The notes under the pieces are model-generated. The model saw nothing but the letters and a program-made list of their open reading frames with translations. It did no database searches and had not been told where the DNA came from. From contig LODT01000029.1 in NCBI GenBank assembly GCA_001606155.1, positions 372,001 to 436,000 of the forward strand: a stretch of 64,000 nucleotides of DNA. The letters are read 5' to 3'. The translations under genes and the position numbers were made by a program. Shown here in pieces: positions 11,715 to 22,944 of the stretch (positions are counted from its first letter, which is position 1; each line of letters starts with the position of its first letter). The DNA comes from Tieghemostelium lacteum (taxonomy: Eukaryota > Evosea > Eumycetozoa > Dictyosteliales > Raperosteliaceae).

Positions 11715-12203
11715 TCTTTTTGAATTTTATAATAAATGAATATGAATGAATTTGGTTTTTGTAATTTTATACATATTCTAACAAACAGAAATTCACTTAA
11801 ATTGTTTTCAAAGATTTTAAAACACCATTCAACGATTTTTTTTTAAATCATTTTTTTTTTTAACTTGTGGTTGATTACCTCCTTTTATTACTATAATTCA
11901 CTCTAGTGCCCATTGAACATCTATTCATTTCTGAAAAGAAAATGAAAATTCATAAAAAAAATTTATTATTTAGAGCAATCCTTCAAAAAACTTATACAGT
12001 TTCCAAATTTTATTTAACTTATCTATTAAATATTTTAATTAAATTGTTTATAATAAAAGGTTTTGTAACGAGGGTGTGGTGTGTGATTAAAGTAAACTTG
12101 TGTAATACAATTATAATGTTTTACTGAAGCTCTATCTATAGAAATCTATTTTTTTTTTTTTTTTTAAGATTTTTTTATTATTTCCATATGAGGAGTAATT
12201 GAA
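11715..12203. other. Divergent intergenic spacer
   Basis: AT-rich region between the start of the secreted propeller-like gene (minus) and MOCOS (plus), with T runs near 11829-11861 and a pure T run near 12150-12166. A 73-codon open stretch at 11906..12127 starts at GTG and shows no protein character. I see no real gene here. Confidence 0.5.
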
Positions 12204-14750
12204 ATGCAAGATATAATATTAGTTGTGGTTATTATAGTTTTATCAATATTGTATATTTTTAAAAAGAATGATAAAAAGGATGTCAAACAACAAGAGTTTA
12301 TTGAAAAAGAGAAAGAATTCATAATAATGAATAGTGATTATGGATATGGGGGTAGAATAAAAGAGATTAGAAAACAGTTTCCAAAGTTAGATGATATAGT
12401 GTACTTAGATCACACATCCTCTACATTATACAGCAGTAAACAAATGGAAAACATTCAAAATGAGTTAAACAGTAGAATCTACTGTAACCCACATTCACAA
12501 AACCCTCTGGGTATTCATACTAGAGACCAAATTGAATATATAAGAGAGATGATATTGTCTCTCTTCAATGCACCTTATCGAGAATACAGTGTGGTTTTTA
12601 CAAGTGGTTGTACGGATTCTTTGAAAAAAGTGGGTGAATATTTTCCATGGACACCTACACAATCCACATTTTACTATGCTGTGGAATCACATAACTCTCT
12701 ACTAGGAATCAGAGAGTATGCATGTGAGAATCAGTGTCAGTTTAAGGCTATCCCCAACCTCTATTTCAAAGCATCTTCTAATCAATTTACAGAAATCTGT
12801 GATATTATCTCAGAGAGCAGCAACACCGAAGATCAATCTTATAATCTCTTTGCATTTCCAGCTCAATGTAATTATAATGGTTCTAAATACCCTTTAGAAC
12901 TAATCAAACGACTAAAGAGTAAATTTAAAAATCTAAAAATACTACTTGATGTTGCAGCTTTAGTGGGCACCTCTCCTCTAGATCTCACAGAGTACCGACC
13001 TGATTTTGTTGCCCTGTCATTCTACAAGATGTTTGGGTATCCTACTGGACTAGGTGCTTTAATTATTAAAAATGATTGTATAGGGTTACTTAAAAAGAGC
13101 TATTTTGGTGGTGGGACTGTAAATGCGTCTCTAGCACAAGAGAGATTCCACGTACCTCGTGATAACCCAATTCAGAATCTAGAAGATGGTACACAGTCAT
13201 TTTTAAATATAGTATCACTTAAATGGGGTTTGGAGATCTTAAAAGACTTAACAATGCCATCGATACAATCACATACATTTTCATTGATAAGATATCTATA
13301 TAGAGAGTTAAGTGACCTTTGTCACTCGAATGGTGCTCCATTGTGTCAGATTTACACGGATAACCATTACCAATCATCACAGGGACAAGGAGCAACTCTG
13401 AATTTAAATCTACTGAAGAGTGATGGTATGATTATTGGGTTTAACGAAGTAGAGAAAATTGCGTCTTTAAATGGAATTTTTTTTAGAACAGGGTGTTTTT
13501 GTAATCCGGGTGCTTGTCATGGGTATTTGGAATTAACAAAACAAGATGTTCTTCAACAGCTTCAAGATGGTCATGTATGTTGGGATGATAAGGATATTAT
13601 AGATGGTAAGCCTACTGGGTCTATAAGGCTGTCGTTAGGATACATGTCCGATTTCAGTGACTGTTGGAGACTTGTTGAGTTTTTGAAATGTCATTTTATA
13701 AATGATCAGAAGAATCAGTTGTTGATGGAGACTAAAGAGGTAATGGAAAGGTCAACTGATGGTGAAATGGATAGTGATGAGATTACATTGGATGAGGTCT
13801 ATGTTTATCCTGTGAAATCTTGTGGAGGGTTTAGAGTCACATCTCAATGGGAGATTGTGGAATCTGGGTTGAAGTATGATAGGGAATGGACTATAATAGA
13901 CACCAGTGGAAATTACTTAAATCAAAAGAAACTTCCTATTCTAGCACAGATTTCAACTGTGTTGTCTGTGGAGACTAATCAATTGATATTGTCAGTTTCT
14001 GAGATGGAACCTTTGGTAATTCCATTGGATTACTATCCAATTAGTAACTCTGATAAGATACAAGTTTGTGGGGACAAAGTAGATGGATTACTCTATGGTA
14101 TTAGTGATTGTAAGGTTATTGGAGCTGATTGTTCTCAATGGTTATATAAATTTACTGGAAAGACTTGTTTTTTAGTTAGAAAGTCACCTACATATCATAG
14201 AGTTTCAAGATTGACTTCAATGAATACTAGTAAATCAGGTCAACAACCACCAGCTGCCAATGCAGGTACTGATAGTAGTAGCAGTGCCCTACAGTCACAT
14301 GATACCATATCCTTTGCAAATGAGTCACCATTCCTATTGATTAGTGATGACTCTGTTAAAGATCTAAAAGAAAGAGTTAGACATTTAAATCCTCATTCAC
14401 TGGATAAATGGAACTGGATTAGTAAACACAGTTTCAGAGCAAACTTTATAGTTAGTTCACATAACCATAAAGCCTATCAAGAAGATAACTGGGACTTGTT
14501 TACAATAGGAAAATCATTGGTATTCAAATGTATAGGTGACTGTAACCGTTGTAAAATGATTTGCATAAATCAAAAGATGGGTATTGAGGAGAAAGAACCT
14601 CTAGCAACATTGTCATCTTATCGTAGAAACAAAGGTAAAATCATTTTTGGTCAACATTTACAATTGATTTCGAATAGCAGTGGTAGTGATAGAATTTTCA
14701 TAACAGTACCTTCTAAAATTAATGTTTTATCTTTTAATAATAGATCTTAA
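12204..14750 (+). CDS. mocos: Molybdenum cofactor sulfurase with N-terminal membrane anchor
   Basis: 848 residues, near the usual eukaryotic MOCOS/ABA3 length. The N-terminal class-V aminotransferase (NifS-like) domain begins at YGYGGRIKEIRKQFP. It has the PLP-lysine context SFYKMFGYPTG near residue 274 and the persulfide-cysteine region GCFCNPGACHGYL near 429-435. The C-terminal part from about residue 530 is MOSC N-terminal plus MOSC (DEVYVYPVKSCGGF, GDCNRCKMICINQ). The enzyme moves sulfur from cysteine onto the molybdenum cofactor of xanthine dehydrogenase and aldehyde oxidase type enzymes. Unusually, a hydrophobic segment (IILVVVIIVLSILYIF) at residues 4-19 precedes the catalytic part. 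Starting instead at the later Met (MNSDYGYGG, near 12328) would give the usual soluble enzyme. Confidence 0.93.
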   Translation: MQDIILVVVIIVLSILYIFKKNDKKDVKQQEFIEKEKEFIIMNSDYGYGGRIKEIRKQFPKLDDIVYLDHTSSTLYSSKQMENIQNELNSRIYCNPHSQNPLGIHTRDQIEYIREMILSLFNAPYREYSVVFTSGCTDSLKKVGEYFPWTPTQSTFYYAVESHNSLLGIREYACENQCQFKAIPNLYFKASSNQFTEICDIISESSNTEDQSYNLFAFPAQCNYNGSKYPLELIKRLKSKFKNLKILLDVAALVGTSPLDLTEYRPDFVALSFYKMFGYPTGLGALIIKNDCIGLLKKSYFGGGTVNASLAQERFHVPRDNPIQNLEDGTQSFLNIVSLKWGLEILKDLTMPSIQSHTFSLIRYLYRELSDLCHSNGAPLCQIYTDNHYQSSQGQGATLNLNLLKSDGMIIGFNEVEKIASLNGIFFRTGCFCNPGACHGYLELTKQDVLQQLQDGHVCWDDKDIIDGKPTGSIRLSLGYMSDFSDCWRLVEFLKCHFINDQKNQLLMETKEVMERSTDGEMDSDEITLDEVYVYPVKSCGGFRVTSQWEIVESGLKYDREWTIIDTSGNYLNQKKLPILAQISTVLSVETNQLILSVSEMEPLVIPLDYYPISNSDKIQVCGDKVDGLLYGISDCKVIGADCSQWLYKFTGKTCFLVRKSPTYHRVSRLTSMNTSKSGQQPPAANAGTDSSSSALQSHDTISFANESPFLLISDDSVKDLKERVRHLNPHSLDKWNWISKHSFRANFIVSSHNHKAYQEDNWDLFTIGKSLVFKCIGDCNRCKMICINQKMGIEEKEPLATLSSYRRNKGKIIFGQHLQLISNSSGSDRIFITVPSKINVLSFNNRS

Positions 14751-15450
14751 ACTGCCCTCAATAAATATTTAAACTGATAGGAGCAAAATTTATTTTGAAA
14801 AAATCAAATGTGAATTTAAATCATTGATCAAAAAAATACATAAATAAATAATTTAATCAGTATCATCAATAAATTAACAAGTACTAAATTGTGTATTTAT
14901 TATAAAATGCAACTTGAAATTTTTTTAACCAGTTTATAGAATTAATAGAAAAATCAAAAACACGCTGCAATTCAACAAACTAAATAATGCATTGAATATC
15001 TAAATGAATTTGAAACTTGTTATAAATATCAATTTAATATTATATAAACACTTTTTTTTTTTTGTAAATTTTTACATTAAAAAAATGTGGTACATATAAT
15101 TATATATAGAAAATTTGACAATGAATAGTTTTTTGTTTTACATTACATTGTATAAATGTTTTTGATATCCAAATGCTCCTCAGAAAAATCCAGTTGGTGA
15201 AATTAAAAAATATAGTTTAATGATGTTGTGGAAACTTCTGCTTTTAAAAGCTGCTGGTATTCTAATAGAAACGACAAGTTGTTAGAAAAGAAAAATTGTA
15301 GAAAATTGAAATTGTATTAACTTTAAGAAATTGTAACTTGAGGATATTGAAAAATTGTGTGTAATAAAATTCTTATTTTTAGGTTTGAAATTGTTAAAGT
15401 TTAAAAGATTATAAATTATTTTGCAATGTAATTAAATAAATTGTTTTACA
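14751..15450. other. AT-rich intergenic spacer
   Basis: About 700 bases between two plus-strand genes. AT-rich with a T run near 15052-15063. I see no ORF with protein character and no RNA gene. It contains the 3' end of MOCOS and the promoter of the FG-GAP gene. Confidence 0.5.
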
Positions 15451-17540
15451 ATGAAAGGACTGTTTAGTTTATTTGTTATTTTGGTATGGATATCGTCCGT
15501 ACTTTGTTTCCCTAGTTCTATATCTCAATTAAATAATACAAATAGTGTTGCAATAACCAGTAATTTTGAAGGATATGTTGAAGGAGGTTGTGACATTAAT
15601 GGAGATGGATACCAAGTAAGAATTTATTGTAGAGATTGTTAGTAAAAATCTAATGTTAATTTTATGATAACTAATTCAAAGTCATGATAAAATAGGATCT
15701 AATTGAAATATACAATAATGGATATATTGTATATTTTGGTAATAACACTAGATTTGGAAATAATAGACCAATTACTATTTCAATGGCTAATGGTATCAAT
15801 GGTTTTAGAATTGAGTTTGAATATCCAGAAAGATTACCGGTTTGTGGAGATTTTAATGGTGATGGTTTGGATGATATTGCTATACCTTCATCTAGACCTA
15901 CAAGTGGTGTAATCCATGCAATTTATGGTAAAAAAGGACCATTTGATGCTGTTATAAATTTAAATGGAACCACTGGTTTTACAATTACTGGTGAAAACAG
16001 CCAATCCCTTGGTATTACCAAAGCAATATGTGATATAAATGGTGATGGTATTAAAGATTTAATATTCGGTACTAGAATTGGATTTTATTATACTGGTTCT
16101 GAAAATCCGCCAAAGAAAATCTATGTATTATATGGTTTGAAAAATGGTGCTAAATATCCTACAAATTCCCGTGGTAAATTTAATCACACTTCAATTGAAA
16201 TAAGTAAAGGTCAAACTGGGTTCTCTATTGATACTGAGAGTTTAAGTATGTATTGTGGTGATATTAATAATGATGGATATGATGATCTATTATTATTAAA
16301 TCCCACTTCCCGAATAATATTTGGTAGACCTTCTTTTCCTCTACTAGCCAATGGTTCATATGCACCAAATTATAATGGAACTGATGGATTTTATATATCA
16401 AGTGTTCTCCCTTTCATCCAGAGATATAGGTTGGCTAGTTTTGGTGATTTCAATGGTGATGGTTTGAAGGATGTTGTTTTATCCAATTTTAATAACAGTG
16501 CCTATGAAGTTTATGTAATTCTAGGTCAAAATTCTGATTTTAAATGGAATGCTACATTTGATGCCAAAAGTCGTGATTCAACTCAAATCATTTCATTTGT
16601 GAAAGGTTCTGGAAATACATTCTATGAATGTGACTCTGTATCTCTTGGTGACTTGAATGGCGATGGAATTGATGATTTACAGTGTTTATCAATACGTGAT
16701 AATCTAGTATGGGGTGTATATGGGTCTACTGTACCATTTCCACCTGTTGTAACTCTAAATGAAACGTCAAGAATATTAGAAAATCAATGTACTGGTTTTA
16801 AATTCCGAGATACAAATCAAAAAACTATAGCAAATTCAGATTTCAATAATGATGGTGTTCAAGATTTGTTTCTCACCAAAGATAATATACTCTATGGTAT
16901 CTATGGTGAGCTAAAGAATGTTGTTGTAAATTTGAATATCAAATCAATATTTGTTCCTTACAATAAAAGTGGTGTTTATTATTTCTTGAATAATAATTTT
17001 CAACCTAATTCAACTGGTACTTGTCAGATTCAAACTTTGAATGTTAAAGTAATTAATAGACCTAAGAATGGTGACTTATTGGATTTCAGTCCACCTGCAT
17101 CTTCAAATATCAAAGTCACAAGAAAATCAGTAACTGAAATCATGATTCATAATGTTGACAATTCTATAGAGTTCTTAAGTCATTTATCACTAATTTCATT
17201 CACAACGAAATCAAACTCCAATATTAAAATTTCATTGACTTCCAAAGGTGTTATTAATTCAATAATTGATATTAATGCAATAGCTCCTTGTGTTTGTTAT
17301 AGTAACAGCAGTTGTGCTGGAAATTATCAATGTGTGCCCAATGGTGTGACATACCAAAACCAAGATTGTAAAACCTATGGATGTTCTTTTGGTTTTGAAT
17401 GTGTTGGTACAAAATGTCAATTAATATCAGGATGTGACACATGTTATGGAATGGGATGTTTTGATAATGAAAAATGTGAATATCTTTTAGATTTTAGCCA
17501 TCCTTGTAATATAATCCCATATTGTGTTCATCAAGAATAA
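15451..17540 (+). CDS. Secreted FG-GAP/integrin-alpha-like calcium-binding propeller protein
   Basis: Two exons, 15451..15615 and 15696..17540, joined by an 80-base GTAAGA...TAG intron in phase 0; 669 residues. A signal peptide (LFSLFVILVWISSVLCF) is followed by at least seven calcium-loop motifs of the D-x-N-x-D-G type: DINGDGYQ, DFNGDGLDD, DINGDGIKD, DINNDGYDD, DFNGDGLKD, DLNGDGIDD, DFNNDGVQD. These are spaced about 60-75 residues apart, the hallmark of FG-GAP repeats forming a seven-bladed propeller. A small beta domain follows, then a Cys-rich tail from about residue 585 (CVCYSNSSC, CDTCYGMGC). No membrane segment is seen, so it is probably an extracellular adhesion or matrix protein. The intron falls just after the first repeat loop. 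Confidence 0.9.
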
Positions 17541-17654
17541 ATGAGATCTCTAATCAAAATTTGAACTGATAACATGTAATTTCTGTTGTTCAGTTTCTCA
17601 ATGTTTTTTTCTTGTTTGATATCTGGGTTGTATTCTATAGCTTGTGAGTGGTCT

Positions 17655-18392
17655 CTAAATGTAGAATAATGTGGTATCACAATTGCTTACATTTCCAAGG
17701 GAAATTTTGATATTAATTTGGTACTTTGGCAAATGACTATCTTTTTTGGTGTGAAGATAATTTCCTATGGTTTCCAAAATCCTTGTCTTCCCAATGCCTG
17801 GTGCAGCTGCTACCACTAAAAGATGTTGGTTATCTCTATGACGGTCTGGGATTAGGTATCTAGTTAAAACCTTATTATATATATCTTGTAACACCATACC
17901 TCTGCTCATTTCACTGCTTGTTTCATTAGCTGGAGGTTTTGGTGCTCCATATCTATTAATCATCCATTTAAGTAGATCTTGAGGACTTTCCCATTTACCT
18001 AATGTGTGGTTTAAATTTTATAAAGTTTATGTAAAAAAATATATTAGTATAAATGAACAAAAGGTGTTTGGATTAGAGATGGGTGTTTACGTACTAGTTG
18101 TGGTAGTAATTGGTTGTATCTTTATTAATATAATACCAGTAAAATTTGATAAAGGAGTAGAACTAAAGAGAGGATTTGAATCATCATGTAAAACTAGATT
18201 AAATGACGAAATATCAGGAATATTAAACACTTTTTTAACAAAACGTTTAATATCTCCTATGTATTCTTTGATAATTCCGTCTTCAACTAAAGGTACTTTC
18301 AATGAATCATTTGGTTGATCTTTATAAACTCTAAATATTGGTGAACTACTAGAACTAGTTTTTGTTGTTTGTTGAATTCTATTTGTATTCAT
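17655..18392 (-). pseudogene. Crinkler (CRN)-like remnant, broken
   Basis: Two minus-strand coding blocks. The 5' block (from ATG 18392) resembles the ubiquitin-like header of Crinkler-type proteins. The 3' block has a WESPQDLLKW-like segment and a P-loop (AAPGIGKTRIL), as in the NTPase part of CRN-family proteins. The blocks are separated by an intron-like stretch. The remainder of the usual protein is absent, as the convergent FG-GAP gene ends just beyond. I treat it as a truncated fossil of the CRN family; the family call is by general resemblance only. Confidence 0.5.
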
Positions 18393-18635
18393 TGTTGAAC
18401 ATATTTAGAAAAATTAAATTGAAAAATTTAAATCTGAGGGTTTATTGGTTAAAATTTCTCGATTGGCTATTCCAACTATAACATATAAAAATTTAGAGTG
18501 GTTTTCATAGTTTTGTCCTTCAACATCACAATCTTCAACTATAGTTCCACAATATTTTCTCACTATTGTGTGCCACATCAATTTTATTTTTTTTTTTTTT
18601 TCTTTTAATTTATTATAATTATCGCAATACACAAC

Positions 18636-19730
18636 ATGGAAAGAGTTGGATTTTGTCAAAAGTTTAAAGCATTCCCTATTAACTCTAAAAGACAAGGATT
18701 AGAGGCTGGTGGTAAAAGTGAGTCAGAGGAAACATTGCATAAAAGTATATTGATACTAACATTTCAGTTAAACAGTATTATTACCACCTAGCGCTTTAAA
18801 TACATTAAGTAGATTAAATATACAATACCCAATGTTATTTAGAATATCAAATTTCGAATTAGAAAGAACTAGTCATTGTGGTGTTTTAGAATTTACAGCT
18901 GAAGAAGGTATTTGTTATCTACCCTATTGGATGATGCAAAACTTGTTATTGGAATCTGGTGATATCATTGAAGTAAAGAATGTTTCTCTTCTAAAGGGTA
19001 CATTTGTAAAAATACAACCTCATACATCAAACTTTTTAGAGATTTCAAATCCAAAGGCAGTGTAAGTTAATAACAAAATACTTAAATAATACAAGTATTT
19101 ATATATACTAATGTTTAATATATATATAATAGGTTAGAAAACTCTCTTAGAAAATTTGCAACTTTAACAAAGGGTGATGAAATTATGATTGATTATAATA
19201 ATAATAAATATTATCTAAGTGTAACAGAGATCAAACCTAATAATAGTTCAAATGCCATTTCAATTATCGAGGCAGATGTTGAAGTAGATTTTGCAGCACC
19301 AAAAGACTATAAAGAAGAACCTAAAAATACAACTACAACTAATAACAACAGTGGAACAGGTTTGACATTTGGTACTGCTTCTAAACCCATTCCAGGATCC
19401 AATAAAAAGAGAACAGATGATTCTGATGATTCTGACTCAGAAGATGAGACACCTAAATTTAAAGCATTTACAGGTTCAGGTGCAAGATTAGATGGTAAAC
19501 TAGGAACTTCTCCTAAACCTACAATGTTGGGTACCTCTCCTAAACCTATTATGGGTACCTCTCCAAAACCAGGGTCACTTAGTACCTCACCAAGACCTTT
19601 AACATTTAATAATACTTCACCAACTAATACCACTTCTAGTAATAATAGTAATAATAATAATAGTGGTGGAGAGAGTAAAGAAGGTGATAAGTTTAAAGCT
19701 TTCCAAGGTAAAGGTTATAGTTTAAAATAA
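18636..19730 (+). CDS. ufd1: Ubiquitin fusion degradation protein 1 (UFD1)
   Basis: Three exons: 18636..18717, 18776..19061 and 19133..19730; introns of 58 and 71 bases, all GT-AG, frame kept; 321 residues. The UFD1 core is unmistakable: [75 protein letters not shown]. Human UFD1 has 307 residues. With NPL4 it is the ubiquitin-binding adaptor of the CDC48/p97 ATPase in ER-associated and nuclear protein degradation. The Ser/Thr-rich C-terminal tail has a repeated TSPKP motif (four copies of TSP+K/R+P type), replacing the usual p97-binding region; binding there is inferred. The start is the first ATG giving the conserved FKAFPI segment. Confidence 0.95.
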
Positions 19731-19762
19731 ATGTAAACTGCTATGTACAAATGATTGATACA

Positions 19763-20885
19763 CTATGAAAATTTAAATTTATTCAATAGACTAAGAAATT
19801 CCATATTTCGATTTGGTATAGATTTTGATTTCAATAGGAGATCATTAATGTTTTTGTATATTAGTTTCTTGATTATTGGATTATCTGTTGCCAACAGCGA
19901 CTTAATATTTTCACAAAACAGTATTCTATAACTATCATCTAATTGGTACCTCTTATCAAGATAATGTTCAATCATTCTAAATAGTGAATGCTGATAGATA
20001 TTAAAAAAACTAAAACTGACTAATGACAATGTTAACTTTAGATCCTGATCAGAATGTAACATAATCTTTATCTTTACAGAAGTCTTTTGTTGTTGTAATA
20101 TTGTAAATAGTTGTTTCAGTGTATTCATTTTGAACTGTTTAAGTCGTTCAGTTGTCTGTAGAAATTCATAATTATACTGATACTGATCCATTAAAACCAA
20201 AAGTAACCATAAATAAAGATCATGATTATTCTCTAATATATTTTGAAATACGACATCACTGTATTGTTGTGTATGATCATTTGAATAGATTGACTTAATA
20301 ACAACTGACTTGTAGTTCTTTTCTCTAGATTATTATTTTCATTCAACAGAATCTTTTGAATACCCAAACTATAACAATTCTTTATTCTCTCATTAAAGTA
20401 ATTATTCAATGATTCTAATATAACTATACTATTTACATTTAAATTATCTTTTAATATCTATTATATTAAGTTAATATACAATATAAGCTTGGCAACTGAA
20501 CCTTATTCCTTACATCTACACTTACATTTCTATCTTTATAAAATATGTTCAAAATAGATGATAGATTCTCTGAATTTAGATTAAAATTTGAAAGTTGTAA
20601 TTTGATTATATATTCTTTAAAATTGAGGAACTCTTTATCTATACCTATAGGTGGTAGTTGATATAAGAATTGATGTTTCTTTGAATAATCTACTAGAGAA
20701 CTTTGAAATATATTGTAAAGGTCTATAACTTTTTTATGTTCATGCTTTTCGAGTTGGTTTATATAAATATCAAAGTTATTTGCCCACTCATATGAAAGTG
20801 AATAAATTTCCTCAGTCCATTCAGTGTTGTCTAAACATGAATAAAGTATTTCAATAAATTGTATAATTTCTTTCGAACTAATCAT
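19763..20885 (-). CDS. Unrecognised helical protein, frame changed near 20340
   Basis: Exon 1 (20885..20514, from ATG 20885) and exon 2 from 20457 join in phase 0 across a 56-base GTAAGG...TAG intron. Exon 2 codes a coherent helical segment (VILESLNNYFNERIKN) down to an Asn run near 20340. The protein-like sequence then continues in another frame (KSIYSNDHTQQY, LYLWLLLVL, then FRMIEHYLDKRY) to the stop at 19763. No reasonable intron bridges the change, so it is a frameshift or a sequence error. Leu/Ile/Asn/Lys-rich throughout, with no motif I recognise. Convergent with UFD1, only 32 bases apart. Confidence 0.55.
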
Positions 20886-21217
20886 AAATAAAAAAATAAA
20901 AAAAATAAATCAAATATATATATTTTTTATAATTGTTAAATAAAGGATAAACTTTATTAAAACATGTATAAAACTTTTAATATTAATAGTTAAGAAAATA
21001 AGATGAAAATTTATTATTATGAAAATAATGTAAAATACTCTAATAGAATGAGGTTGGTTTTTTATAACAAATAAACTTTCTGCCAATATGAGAATATAAA
21101 AAAATTAGTATTTGAAAGGACTTTAAATGTTATTATAATTTCTGTCTTTCGTTTATTTCATGGTCATTTAATTTATTACTCATATTATTATCTCTATGAT
21201 ATATATTTTAAATTAAA
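20886..21217. other. Divergent intergenic spacer
   Basis: AT-rich spacer between the start of the unrecognised minus gene and the first exon of the broken plus-strand gene. No further feature seen. Confidence 0.5.
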
Positions 21218-22775
21218 ATGAATACAAAAGATACAACTACACAATCAAAACATATTAAAGTAAGACTATTTAAATCTATATACTAATACAACTAAACTCC
21301 TATTTTCTTTCTTTGATTATTTTTTTCTATAATTCATCTAAATATGATAGATTGTGTAAATTGTATCTTCAGTACTTGGAGAATAGAGATTGTTTGTACA
21401 AAAAATGTATTACAAATGATCTTTCAGTATTCTCTGAAAGTATTAATTTAAAGATTAAAGAAATTTGGGATAGTCACGATATGATTGTCCTCCCTACCCT
21501 TGGTTCTGCCTCTGTAGAAGTATGTTCTTATAGATTATCAAAACTAATACATTCTTTAAATTTCTCTATTCATATTTAATAATCCATTTTTAATTTTCTA
21601 TATTTATTTATAGGTCAAAAAAGAAAAATCACATCTACTAAGTGATTTAAAAATTAAAAATAAGGAAATTAGTAGAGTCTTGGAGGAAATGAGCAAAGAT
21701 ATTGCATCACTAATAATTAAATTTAAAGAGATTTCATTTGATGAAATTGAAGAACCTCAACAAGTAACACCACAAGAAGTTGAGGAAATTGAAGTTATTT
21801 CCAGAGAGGAAAGAAGCCTGCCTCAAGATGTTGAACTCTGGTCCTATGATGACAGAATTGAGGTATATCAGGTACCTGGTGACCAAGATGCTCTGATGAA
21901 ATTAAAGTCTCAGATGGAGTCTCTGGTCACTGCTGTACACCAGTACAACCACAACTACAATTTCATTGATCTGGTGTACCAATGTGTACTGGATAAGGAA
22001 CTGATGCTGAGTGAGATTCTGAACCACTTGGCTGTTTATAGCTCTATGGCTCTACTGAACACGGTGATCTAATCCGTCTCAAGAGATCCATTCAGTACTG
22101 ACTTGAGATTGCATATGAGGAGATGGAGGTCCTGTACGCCAAGTACGAAAAGAGTACAGAGAACGCCATCAAGAGAATGGACTTGCTGGCAAGAATGAAG
22201 CCATTGGTCTGGATGAACTGATGATTAGCTACCAGGAACTGTTTGCCAAGTGTAGAATCGTCAAGTACTCAAACTTTACCATGGCTTACTATCAATTGGT
22301 TCCAGATGAAGTCAGAGTCCAGACCAATAGGGATGACTCCCATTTGTTTTTTTCAGATCTGGATGCTTTTGTCAACAACACTGGGGTATTTATGATGCTT
22401 TAGCTGAAGATGAAATGAAATCCATGCTTCATGTTTTTCAAGTGTCAAGAGATCTCTCTAAAGATCGACCTCAGCTGCAAGGTTTCTCAGTTTGTTGGTG
22501 ATAATACAGCCATTGTAGAGAAGCTTGACTCCATGTTTGGATCTGAGAACTATGGTCCAGATGCTCAAATTGAGTACCAGAAGCTCAAGGATACCTTTGA
22601 GCTTGTCAAGAGACTTCCAAGTCAAGGTGATGCTGATCTATCAAAACTTCAAAACCTGATTAGAGTATTCATTGGTTATAGAGACTGGTTGATCAACCAC
22701 TTGGAGTCCATTGCCAATATCTCTAGTGATGAAGCTGAATACAATTCTGATTCTGATGATATGATTATTGATTAA
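21218..22775 (+). pseudogene. Unrecognised spliced gene with GC-richer, frame-broken 3' part
   Basis: Three exons read cleanly: 21218..21259, 21373..21519 and 21614..22072; introns of 113 and 94 bases, GTAAGA...CAG and GTATGT...TAG, all phase 0. They give 215 residues: coiled-coil-like, then an acidic stretch, then WSYDDRIEVYQVPGDQDALM. Beyond the stop at 22072, coherent protein-like text continues to 22775 but hops between frames at least four times (YEEMEVLYAKYEKSTENA; ELMISYQELFAKCRIVKYSN; AEDEMKSMLHVFQ; FIGYRDWLINHLESIAN, ending in an acidic SDSDD tail). From about 21790 the codons shift to GC-ending forms (ctg, gcc, aag, gtc), unlike neighbours. Most likely a decayed copy of a highly expressed gene; no family recognised. 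Confidence 0.6.
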
Positions 22776-22832
22776 CCTGTTCATTGGTCTCAAAGTATCT
22801 GTATCTAGTGGTTCTGATTGGTATCTTTCTTT

Positions 22833-22944
22833 CATAGTTGTTCTGTTTGGTGTGGTAGTGTCAAATTATAAAGTTTGTAAACCCAAAGAGTTGACTTTAC
22901 AAACTTTATAATTTGACACTACCACACCAAACAGAACAACTATG
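22833..22944. repeat. Perfect inverted repeat, 49-bp arms and 14-base loop
   Basis: The left arm 22833..22881 (begins catagttgttctg) is the exact reverse complement of the right arm 22896..22944. The loop is cccaaagagttgac. No mismatch is visible in 49 pairs. It lies just 3' of the frame-broken gene and before the convergent end of the SETP-repeat gene. I see no obvious target-site duplication next to the arms. It could be a fold-back element, a hairpin RNA source, or an assembly fold-back artefact. The remaining bases to 23181 are AT/T-rich with no clear gene. Confidence 0.95.

Noticed and set aside
11906-12127. 73-codon plus-strand frame
   Set aside because: GTG start, AT-driven composition, no splice context, in a divergent promoter.
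18414-18695. 93-codon minus-strand frame
   Set aside because: It opens at TTG, overlaps UFD1 exon 1 on the other strand, and has no recognisable domain; probably chance.
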